Shown here: positions 1-5,321 of the stretch, one piece after another
Layout of the letters: the number at the start of each line of letters is the position of its first letter
Position numbering within the stretch: the first letter of the stretch is position 1
Source of the DNA: Nitrospirota bacterium
GTDB lineage: Bacteria > Nitrospirota > Thermodesulfovibrionia > UBA6902
Direction: 5' to 3'
NCBI GenBank assembly: GCA_024277515.1
Contig: JAJRVB010000143.1
Coordinates: forward strand, 1-5,321
Length of the DNA stretch: 5,321 bases
Notes under the pieces: generated by a model
What the model was told of the DNA's origin: nothing
The model's input: only the letters and a program-made list of their open reading frames with translations
Databases searched by the model: none
Position numbers and translations under genes: made by a program

Positions 1-155
1 ACATTTACCACTCTATCATAGCGAAAGTGGAAAAACGATTAATTGAAAAGGCCCTCAGCGCTACCAGGGGGAATCAGCTTCACGCGTCCGAGCTGCTTGG
101 CATTTCAAGGGTCACGTTAAGAAAAAAAATTCAGGATTACAACATTATGGCCTGA
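1..155 (+). CDS. C-terminal end of a sigma-54-dependent activator (NtrC family), Fis-type HTH
   Basis: Only the last ~50 codons are present; the reading frame is open from base 3 and ends at TGA 153-155. The visible part contains VEKRLIEKALSATRGNQ followed by ASELLGISRVTLRKKIQDY. This is the Fis-type helix-turn-helix (HTH_8) that ends NtrC-family response regulators and other bacterial enhancer-binding proteins: an A-L-x-x-T-x-G-N-Q helix, then the A-x-x-L-G-I-S-R-x-T-L-R-x-K recognition helices. Such proteins bind DNA about 80-200 bp upstream of sigma-54 promoters and use an AAA+ domain to open the promoter. The receiver or sensor and AAA+ domains would lie to the left, outside the window. 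Fis itself ends in a similar helix-turn-helix, but the predicted sigma-54 promoter at 1280 favours an activator. The rhodanese gene follows after 28 bases, suggesting one transcript. Confidence 0.85.
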   Translation, partial: IYHSIIAKVEKRLIEKALSATRGNQLHASELLGISRVTLRKKIQDYNIMA

Positions 156-183
156 AAACAATAAACAGGTTGACAGGAGAAAA

Positions 184-1110
184 ATGAAAATCATAAAAAA
201 GTTTGTAATTATATCAATAGTCCTTTTTACAGGCGGCCTCTTCTTCGCGGGATACGGTACGTGTGAGACATCGGGCAAGAACCTTCCTCTTGTCGAGACC
301 GGGTGGCTTGCTGACAGGCTGGACGACCCTCAGTTGAAAATCATTTATGTTGACGACTGGCCTTCCCGGAAAAAAGAATACAGCAGCAGACATATTCCGG
401 GTTCAGCATACCTTGATGTAGGCGCGCTGATGGATGCCATTGGGATCGGCAGGACACCCCCGGACAGGCACAAGTTCGAGTCGCTCATGAGCAGGCTCGG
501 GATTCACAGAACTGACCGGGCCGTGTTATACAGTTTTGAAGGCCACAATATCTTCACCCTCGGCGCATACTGGCTCATGGAATATTTCGGACATGAGAAA
601 ATCAGCTATCTGAACGGGGGACTCCGGAAATGGATAGCGGAAGAACAGGGGACAACCGGCAGACCCGTACAGATAACAACAACATCATATAAGGCCGGGC
701 CACCTGATAAATCAATGAGAGTAGATGCAGCTTATGTACTGAAACGGCTGAACGACCCGGATGTCATACTGGTGGATACGCGGAGCAGCGATGAATATCA
801 GGGAAAAATCAATCATGAGAAAAACCTCAGGGTAGGACACATACCCGGAGCGGTCAATCTGGATTCGCGCACCACGAACTTTAATGAAGACGGGACCCTG
901 AAACCGGCCCGAGAGCTGAAAACCATGTACAACTCGATCGGGGCCACCAAAAACAGGGAGATCATCGTTTACTGCCAGGGCGCCATAAAGACCGCCACCA
1001 CATTTTTTGTCCTCAAACACATGCTGGGTTATCCGGATGTCAAGAGTTACCTCGGCTCATGGGGGGAGTGGGGAAATATGGTGGATTTTGAAAAATTTCC
1101 TGTTGAATGA
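184..1110 (+). CDS. Exported two-domain rhodanese (sulfurtransferase)
   Basis: 308 residues, close to the usual length of tandem-domain sulfurtransferases plus a signal peptide. Residues 1-27 are a basic start (MKIIKKF) and a hydrophobic stretch, so the protein is probably periplasmic; the GYGTC near the cleavage region is not a good lipobox. Two rhodanese domains follow, roughly 35-155 and 178-305. The first has Ser117 where the catalytic Cys would be (LYSFEGHN) and is presumably inactive. The second has Asp198 (VDTRSSDEY), the GHIPGAVNLD motif and the catalytic-loop Cys264 (IVYCQGAIKTAT), then the typical YLGSWGEWGN end. The family moves sulfane sulfur from thiosulfate, mercaptopyruvate or persulfides to thiols or cyanide; the substrate cannot be read from sequence. 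The loop is unusual in having Ala267 and Lys269 where Gly and Arg are common. AGGAGA at 175-180 supports the ATG at 184. Confidence 0.9.
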   Translation: MKIIKKFVIISIVLFTGGLFFAGYGTCETSGKNLPLVETGWLADRLDDPQLKIIYVDDWPSRKKEYSSRHIPGSAYLDVGALMDAIGIGRTPPDRHKFESLMSRLGIHRTDRAVLYSFEGHNIFTLGAYWLMEYFGHEKISYLNGGLRKWIAEEQGTTGRPVQITTTSYKAGPPDKSMRVDAAYVLKRLNDPDVILVDTRSSDEYQGKINHEKNLRVGHIPGAVNLDSRTTNFNEDGTLKPARELKTMYNSIGATKNREIIVYCQGAIKTATTFFVLKHMLGYPDVKSYLGSWGEWGNMVDFEKFPVE

Positions 1111-1148
1111 GGATGATTTTCCGCATGAACAATCCTGTTGAACAGAAT

Positions 1149-1232
1149 CTGTACAATGCTGCGCTTCCCCTGTACAGAAATGCACACCATCTGTACAATC
1201 GCATCCTTCCCCTTTAAAAGACCTGCTTCCTT
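1149..1232. repeat. Phased CTGTACA repeats, probable upstream activator sites
   Basis: CTGTACA begins at 1149, 1170 and 1191, exactly 21 bp apart (two helical turns), so all copies lie on the same DNA face. A degenerate copy (CTTTAAA) begins at 1212, again 21 bp on. The core TGTACA is palindromic and the middle copy is a perfect 8-bp palindrome, CTGTACAG. There is a superimposed 42-bp period: ATCTGTACAAT occurs at 1147-1157 and 1189-1199, and CTTCCCC at 1164-1170 and 1206-1212. The three cores are centred about 110, 130 and 155 bp upstream of the start point predicted from the sigma-54 promoter at 1280-1295, the usual range for enhancer-binding proteins. I infer an activator array, possibly for the regulator ending at 155. 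Repeats and spacing are seen directly; the binding protein is inference. Confidence 0.7.
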
Positions 1233-1279
1233 CCATTAAGTTTAAGGTCCTTTCTGACAGATTCACTACTCTTGAAAAC

Positions 1280-1295
1280 TGGCATACTAATTGCA
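1280..1295 (+). promoter_or_regulatory. Sigma-54 (RpoN) -24/-12 promoter
   Basis: TGGCATACTAATTGCA matches the sigma-54 consensus TGGCACR-N4-TTGCW well. The invariant GG (1281-1282) and GC (1293-1294) are separated by exactly 10 bases. Transcription would start near 1305-1307, giving a leader of about 90 nt before the slipin gene at 1395. No convincing sigma-70 -35/-10 pair was noticed in the gap. The phased repeats upstream and the enhancer-binding-protein gene at the window's left edge support the call independently. Confidence 0.8.
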
Positions 1296-1394
1296 ATTTC
1301 AGGATTTATTCGCTTTATTCAAGACAGATCAGATTGCAAGAGATTCTGCAAGAAATACTCGAACACAAATAATAAGATTAAAGGAGGGTAAAAA

Positions 1395-2162
1395 ATGCCA
1401 CAAACAACTTCAATCGGCCTGTTACTGGCGATCATCCTGGGAGTCTACTTTTTTACGGTTTCGGTTTACATCTTACGGGAATATGAACGGGGTGTCGTCT
1501 TCAGGCTCGGCAGGTTATTGCCGGTAAAAGGACCCGGTCTGGTCATTATCCTGCCGGTCATCGACAAGATGATAAAGGTCAGTCTTCGTACCGTAACCAT
1601 AGAAGTACCAACGCAGGACGCGGTCACCAAAGACAATGTGTCGGTCCAGGTGAGCGCTGTTGTATATTTCAGGGTAGTCAATCCCGGATTGTCCGTCACC
1701 GAAATTGAAGATTTTCAATATGCCACATCACAGATTTCGCAGACCACCCTCAGGAGTGTCCTTGGTCAGAGCCAGCTTGACGAAGTCCTTGCTAAAAGGG
1801 ATGAATTAAATACCACTCTTGAACATATCATAGATGAACAGACAGAGCCGTGGGGAGTAAAGGTGACGCATGTTGAGGTGAAAAACCTTGACCTGCCCGA
1901 AACAATGCAGCGGGCCATTGCTCGTCAGGCAGAGGCGGAGCGGGAAAGGCGGGCAAAGATCATTCACGCAGCCGGAGAACATCAGGCCGCGGAAAAACTC
2001 TCTGATGCCGCAGCAATAATCAGACAGGAACCCATGGCGATGCAGCTCAGATATCTGCAGACAATGGTCGAAATCGCTACCGAGAGCAAGGCGACCGTGC
2101 TCACCCCGATTCCATTGCCGATGGATTTAATCAAACCATTTTTTGAAAAAAATAATAGTTGA
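1395..2162 (+). CDS. Slipin / stomatin-like SPFH-domain membrane protein
   Basis: 255 residues, a typical length for bacterial slipins. One N-terminal membrane segment (about residues 6-26) is followed by the stomatin signature: YEYERGVVFRLGR-like REYERGVVFRLGRLLPVKGPG, then PVIDKMIKVSLRTVTIEVP, the DAVTKDNVSVQVSAVVYFRV core, TTLRSVLGQSQLDEVLAKR, and WGVKVTHVEVKNLDLPETMQ. An Ala/Glu/Arg-rich helix (about 173-210, RQAEAERERRAKI) is the usual oligomerising coiled coil, and the tail ends in a hydrophobic proline-rich stretch. SPFH proteins form ring- or cage-like assemblies that organise membrane complexes or proteases. A partner NfeD protease gene often sits beside slipin genes; none is visible here. 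The start is fixed by a strong AAGGAGGG at 1381-1388. It is the first gene after the sigma-54 promoter and may help assemble or protect the respiratory module downstream (inference). Confidence 0.93.
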   Translation: MPQTTSIGLLLAIILGVYFFTVSVYILREYERGVVFRLGRLLPVKGPGLVIILPVIDKMIKVSLRTVTIEVPTQDAVTKDNVSVQVSAVVYFRVVNPGLSVTEIEDFQYATSQISQTTLRSVLGQSQLDEVLAKRDELNTTLEHIIDEQTEPWGVKVTHVEVKNLDLPETMQRAIARQAEAERERRAKIIHAAGEHQAAEKLSDAAAIIRQEPMAMQLRYLQTMVEIATESKATVLTPIPLPMDLIKPFFEKNNS

Positions 2163-2249
2163 TCGTAATTAATATATGCGAATGTTTGATTGGTCGAAAA
2201 GAGCGAGTTAACCGGGGGCAAAACCTTTAATTCGGACATAGATAAATAA

Positions 2250-3146
2250 ATGAAAAAAATTAACAGAAGAGACTTTGTCAAACTTGCGAGCGCGGCCGGG
2301 GCCGGTTCCCTTCTGCCTGATCCGCTTTTTGTGCTCCGTGACGCGGTTGACCAGATAATCGGTCCGAAAAAGACGGGTAAAGAGGTGGAATATGTGCCGA
2401 AGCCCGTCAGCGGCGCCAAATTCGGCATGGTAATAGACCTTGGCAAATGCATCGGCTGCAGGAGGTGCGCATATGCCTGCAAGAGGGAAAACAATGTTTC
2501 AGACAGTATTTCGCCTCCTTATATAATGGTATTTGAGACCGAGTCCGCTACCGGCACAACCGGGCACTTTGCCTCTCCTGAAATGAAGGGAAAGGGAACG
2601 ACAATGTACTACACCAGGCTCCGCAAAGACAAGTGGTACATGCCTGTACAGTGCAATCACTGCGATAATGCCCCCTGTGTTCAGGTATGCCCGACCGGCG
2701 CGTCATATAAAGACCCCGACGGCCTGGTGCTGATTGATTATGACAAGTGCATAGGGTGCCGGTACTGCATGACCGCCTGTCCATACGGGGCACGGAGATT
2801 CAACTGGTGGGAACCTCATGTTTCCAGAGACCGCCGCAACCCCCTCGTACCCATGCGCAGGCACGGCGTAGTCGAAAAGTGCACATTCTGTGTACACCGC
2901 ACCAGGAGGGGCAAGTTCACCAGATGTGTTGAGGTATGCCCCAACAGGGCGAGGACATTCGGGAACTTTAATGACCCTGACAGCAAGGTGCGGAAACTGA
3001 TCGAGAGCGAAAGAAACTTCCGTCTCAAGGAAGTGCTGAATACAGGCCCCAGGATCTGGTACCTGACTAAACCAAAGGATAAACATATGCAGTGGTACCG
3101 TCCCCTGCCTCCGTTCAAGAATATCAGAGGGATAATGCATGAATAA
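2250..3146 (+). CDS. Tat-exported ferredoxin-like subunit with four [4Fe-4S] clusters (HybA/DsrO-like)
   Basis: 298 residues. The N-terminus carries a twin-arginine signal (NRRDFVKLASAAGAG, Arg6-Arg7), so the folded protein is exported to the periplasmic face. Sixteen cysteines in four groups can bind four [4Fe-4S] clusters: Cys67/70/73/77 (CIGCRRCAYAC), Cys135/138/143/147 (CNHCDNAPCVQVC), Cys167/170/173/177 (CIGCRYCMTAC) and Cys211/214/226/230 (CTFC-x11-CVEVC). This is the layout of the electron-wire subunits of the DMSO-reductase, hydrogenase-2 and DsrMKJOP families. Its likely role is to pass electrons between the NrfD-like protein encoded next and the periplasmic cytochrome. It overlaps that gene by 8 bp, indicating tight coupling. 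A TAA directly before the ATG (2247-2249) rules out an earlier in-frame start, yet no Shine-Dalgarno sequence precedes it. No molybdopterin subunit is adjacent, so assignment to DsrO, HybA or PsrB is not justified. Confidence 0.93.
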   Translation: MKKINRRDFVKLASAAGAGSLLPDPLFVLRDAVDQIIGPKKTGKEVEYVPKPVSGAKFGMVIDLGKCIGCRRCAYACKRENNVSDSISPPYIMVFETESATGTTGHFASPEMKGKGTTMYYTRLRKDKWYMPVQCNHCDNAPCVQVCPTGASYKDPDGLVLIDYDKCIGCRYCMTACPYGARRFNWWEPHVSRDRRNPLVPMRRHGVVEKCTFCVHRTRRGKFTRCVEVCPNRARTFGNFNDPDSKVRKLIESERNFRLKEVLNTGPRIWYLTKPKDKHMQWYRPLPPFKNIRGIMHE

Positions 3147-4407
3147 TATACTCGACAAATTCAGACACAAAAACAGGTCATTTTATATTTTTATAGGCAT
3201 ACTGCTGGCCTTTATAGCGGTTGGGCAGTTCAACTGGTTAACATATCTGACGCACGGGCCGGGTCCGACAGGTTCGAGTGATATGGTGCCGTGGGGAATA
3301 TACATCTCCGGCCTTGCATACTTTATAGGATTAAGCGCCGGAGCGACTATTGTGGGTCTGGTGCATCATGCCTTCGGACGCCACGACTACAAACCCATAG
3401 CAATTCGCGCCATCCTGGTGGGTCTTGTCTGTATATTCGGCGCCACCCAGTTCGTCCTCGTTGACCTCGGGGTGCCCTTCAGGGGACTGAAGGTGCCCAT
3501 CATCCTCCACAACCTCACGTCCCTCTTCCTTGTATCATCAACAAGCTATTACGGGTTTATGGTGATCCTCGGGGCAGAGCTATACTTCTCAATAAAAGTG
3601 CTGACAGGCAAGGCGAGTGAGAGAGAAATATCCATATCAAAGTGGCTCGGCATACTTGCCGTGCCGTATGCCCTATGGGTAGTGCACGCGTTCACCGGGT
3701 CAATCTTCGGCGTAGTCAAGGCCAGAGAAATGTGGAACACCCCGATGCTGCCGGTACACTTTGTCATATCAGCTATTGCGAGCGGATTTGCCCTCGTCAT
3801 CATGGTCGCGGTAATAACCTCGAAGGCGGAAAAGAGGGAGCTTTTGAGCAGCGATACGTATGACCATATGGGAAAGCTGCTCGCCTTTTTTGTCCTGGTT
3901 ACGGTATTTCTTGATTTCTTTGACTATTTTATTCTCCGGTACAGTGCAAAACTGGAGGCAATGGAAACATGGCATATCATCACAACAAGATATATAACTA
4001 CCTTTGTCCTGAATATCGGGGGGCTGGTTGTTGCGTTTGTCATGCTGCTGTTCAGGAGATTCAGGACCGCAAACGGACTGCTTGCTGCCGGAATAATAAT
4101 CCAGATAGCGATCATATCATATCGTATTAATCTGGTATCAGTGGGCCAGCTCGCTCCCCTTTTCCCGGGAATGGGGGAAATACAGTACATCCCGACATTC
4201 TCGGAGATATTAGTGGCGCTCGGGTTAATAGCAATCGTGATACTTCTGTACACAGTGCTGTCCATCGTACTGCCCGTGGAGGAAACAGTAGAAAAACCAA
4301 TACATAAAGTCAGGGAGTATGGGCAGGGTTTTCAGAGGGGCAAAGACGCCTTTTCCGCACCCGATCATGCTGCCGGGGTATTTGAAAAGGGTTTTCATAA
4401 AGAATAA
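3139..4407 (+). CDS. NrfD/PsrC/HybB-family quinone-interacting membrane subunit
   Basis: 422 residues with about ten predicted membrane helices (roughly 14-34, 52-76, 88-108, 127-150, 168-190, 205-226, 246-266, 286-305, 312-332, 357-379). This matches the longer HybB/DsrP-type NrfD proteins rather than the shorter eight-helix PsrC forms. Family-like features are the early PWGIYISGLAYFIGLSAGA helix, the YRINLVSVGQ loop after helix 9, and the YIPTFSEILVALGL start of the last helix. NrfD proteins hold a quinone site near the periplasmic side and exchange electrons with a partner Fe-S protein. The C-terminal ~40 residues after helix 10 are hydrophilic. The ATG at 3139 lies inside the end of the Fe-S gene, preceded by AGAGGGA (3126-3132), so translation is probably coupled. 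The physiological direction, quinol oxidation or quinone reduction, cannot be told from sequence. Confidence 0.92.
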   Translation: MNNILDKFRHKNRSFYIFIGILLAFIAVGQFNWLTYLTHGPGPTGSSDMVPWGIYISGLAYFIGLSAGATIVGLVHHAFGRHDYKPIAIRAILVGLVCIFGATQFVLVDLGVPFRGLKVPIILHNLTSLFLVSSTSYYGFMVILGAELYFSIKVLTGKASEREISISKWLGILAVPYALWVVHAFTGSIFGVVKAREMWNTPMLPVHFVISAIASGFALVIMVAVITSKAEKRELLSSDTYDHMGKLLAFFVLVTVFLDFFDYFILRYSAKLEAMETWHIITTRYITTFVLNIGGLVVAFVMLLFRRFRTANGLLAAGIIIQIAIISYRINLVSVGQLAPLFPGMGEIQYIPTFSEILVALGLIAIVILLYTVLSIVLPVEETVEKPIHKVREYGQGFQRGKDAFSAPDHAAGVFEKGFHKE

Positions 4408-4429
4408 AAAGGAAATTTAATTTATACAT

Positions 4430-4436
4430 GGAGGTG
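4430..4436 (+). promoter_or_regulatory. Ribosome binding site fixing a TTG start
   Basis: GGAGGTG lies 5 bases before TTG 4442-4444, ideal spacing. The ATG (4428) and GTG (4434) just upstream run into TGA at 4443-4445, and the next in-frame ATG is at 4505, inside the membrane-anchor region and with no obvious ribosome binding site. TTG is therefore the most likely start of the cytochrome gene. Confidence 0.8.
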
Positions 4437-4441
4437 AAAAA

Positions 4442-5321
4442 TTGAAGGAATCACCGAAAAAACCTGAAAAAATCAGACCCAGGAAGACAAAAAACATTAA
4501 AGACATGGTAACCGGCTACTGGGGGATATGGGTCGTCCTGGCATTTTTGCTGGCATTCTCAGCAGGGCAAATAATCGGGGTTGTGCCGGATAATGGTGAA
4601 GTAATAGATGTAGATGCAGCCGAAGCTTCGAAACCCCCTGTCTTCGGAAAGGCCGAGTATGTGGGCTCAACAAGGTGCAAGGATTGTCACTGGAAGAAGC
4701 ACGATACATGGAAGAACACATTACATTCCAAGTTCATGCAGCCTGCCGGTGAATATACCATCATGGGGGACTTTGAAATAAACAATACATTCACGGTAAA
4801 AGTTACCGGCAACGCGCCAAGGCGTGCCGGGGAAGATGTGACGTCCAGGATGTTTATAAAAGACGGCAAATACTACGTAAACACAATAGGCCCGGACTGG
4901 GAGTACCGCGACTATGAAATTACCAATGTAATAGGAATTGGAAGGAGACAGAACTATCTCACAACATTTCCAAACGGCGAAATGCACCTGCTCCCGGTCG
5001 AGTGGAATATCAATGAGAAATCCTGGAGCGATCTCAACGGTCTTGAACATACCTACCCGGGGAATGGCGGATACTGGAGCGGCACGGAAAGGATCTGGCA
5101 GTTCAAGTGCGCCGGATGCCATGTTACCGGCATGAATATCAATTATGACCAGGCCAGCGGTTCTTTTAATACCACATGGGTGGACCTGGGTATAGGCTGT
5201 GAAGCCTGTCACGGGCCGGGGAGCAATCATGTCAAGGCCGCAAGTGCATACTTCGAGTATGAGAAAGAAAATATTATCAATCGCGCAAAGCTGCCCTGCC
5301 GGCCCCGCGCCATGGTATGCG
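4442..5321 (+). CDS. Membrane-anchored multihaem c-type cytochrome (C554-like), 3' end missing
   Basis: The frame is open from TTG 4442 to the window end (293 full codons). A basic cytoplasmic tail (about residues 1-21) and one hydrophobic segment (about 24-48) suggest an uncleaved N-terminal anchor with the rest in the periplasm. Three complete haem c motifs are seen: CKDCH (79-83), CAGCH (223-227) and CEACH (253-257). Cys293, the last complete codon, probably opens a fourth. The context YVGSTRCKDCHWKKHDTW resembles the start of Cytochrom_C554-type domains. The later LLPVEWN, CAGCHVTGMNINYD and GCEACHGPGSNHV pattern is common in large multihaem/TPR cytochromes. About 140 haem-free residues separate haems 1 and 2. 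It lies 34 bases after the NrfD gene and probably exchanges electrons with the Fe-S/NrfD pair. Total haem number and terminal partner are unknown because the gene is cut. Confidence 0.9.
   Translation, partial: MKESPKKPEKIRPRKTKNIKDMVTGYWGIWVVLAFLLAFSAGQIIGVVPDNGEVIDVDAAEASKPPVFGKAEYVGSTRCKDCHWKKHDTWKNTLHSKFMQPAGEYTIMGDFEINNTFTVKVTGNAPRRAGEDVTSRMFIKDGKYYVNTIGPDWEYRDYEITNVIGIGRRQNYLTTFPNGEMHLLPVEWNINEKSWSDLNGLEHTYPGNGGYWSGTERIWQFKCAGCHVTGMNINYDQASGSFNTTWVDLGIGCEACHGPGSNHVKAASAYFEYEKENIINRAKLPCRPRAMVC

Noticed and set aside
1135..1145. CTGTTGAACAG inverted repeat as an additional operator
   Set aside because: It shares only CTGT with the CTGTACA elements and is out of the 21-bp phase, so an 11-bp palindrome alone is weak evidence.
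1217..1253. Imperfect inverted repeat AAAGACCT / AGGTCCTTT as a terminator of the rhodanese gene
   Set aside because: The stem is short with a bulge, the loop is about 20 nt and no proper T-run follows. It may equally be part of the repeat region.
2189..2206. Second sigma-54-like element TTGGTCGAAAAGAGCGA before the Fe-S gene
   Set aside because: GG and GC are 9 bases apart instead of 10 and the flanking bases fit the consensus poorly.
2185..2232. Possible c-di-GMP (GEMM-type) riboswitch: CGAAAAG followed by GGGGGCAAAACC before the Fe-S gene
   Set aside because: Only fragments resemble the GEMM core. The first GGGCAAACC strand, the second stem and the tetraloop receptor are not found, and the gap is too short for the full fold plus an expression platform.
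2250..4407. Naming the Fe-S and NrfD genes dsrO and dsrP
   Set aside because: The features are shared by HybA/B, CbcT/U, Hmc and other families, and no dsrM, dsrK or triheme dsrJ is visible, so a specific symbol is not supported.
4721..5230. Long open frame on the minus strand (169 codons) opposite the cytochrome gene; similar ones at 1982-2494 and 2703-3170
   Set aside because: Each lies opposite a gene with clear family motifs and shows no recognisable domain. They look like chance antisense frames.

Overview
The window reads as part of a respiratory or redox gene cluster from an anaerobic, probably Gram-negative bacterium. The evidence is a Tat-exported iron-sulfur protein, an NrfD-type membrane protein, a multihaem c-type cytochrome, a predicted sigma-54 promoter and the end of an apparent sigma-54 activator gene. 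Frequent ATA (Ile) and AGG (Arg) codons and this gene mix would suit Nitrospirota (Thermodesulfovibrio-like) or Desulfobacterota. That placement is an impression, not something the sequence proves.

All recognised genes are on the + strand. Positions 1-155 hold the last ~50 codons of a gene ending in a Fis-type helix-turn-helix, as in NtrC-family sigma-54 activators. After 28 bases comes an exported two-domain rhodanese (184-1110), probably co-transcribed with the regulator. The 284-base gap 1111-1394 is regulatory. It holds three CTGTACA elements spaced exactly 21 bp apart, a degenerate fourth, and a GG-N10-GC sigma-54 promoter at 1280-1295.

That promoter would drive a slipin/stomatin-like SPFH protein (1395-2162). 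It may also drive a three-gene electron-transfer module: a periplasmic four-cluster [4Fe-4S] protein (2250-3146), an overlapping ten-helix NrfD/PsrC-like quinone-interacting subunit (3139-4407), and a membrane-anchored multihaem cytochrome c starting at a TTG codon (4442, cut by the window end).

The module resembles other Fe-S/NrfD/cytochrome c complexes (DsrJOP, Hmc/Nhc/Ohc and the CbcSTU type) that move electrons between the membrane quinone pool and periplasmic haems. No molybdopterin catalytic subunit is visible here, so substrate and direction of electron flow are unknown. The rhodanese hints at sulfur chemistry. The most noteworthy point is the apparent enhancer/sigma-54 control of a slipin plus quinone-cytochrome complex, with a likely cognate activator next door.
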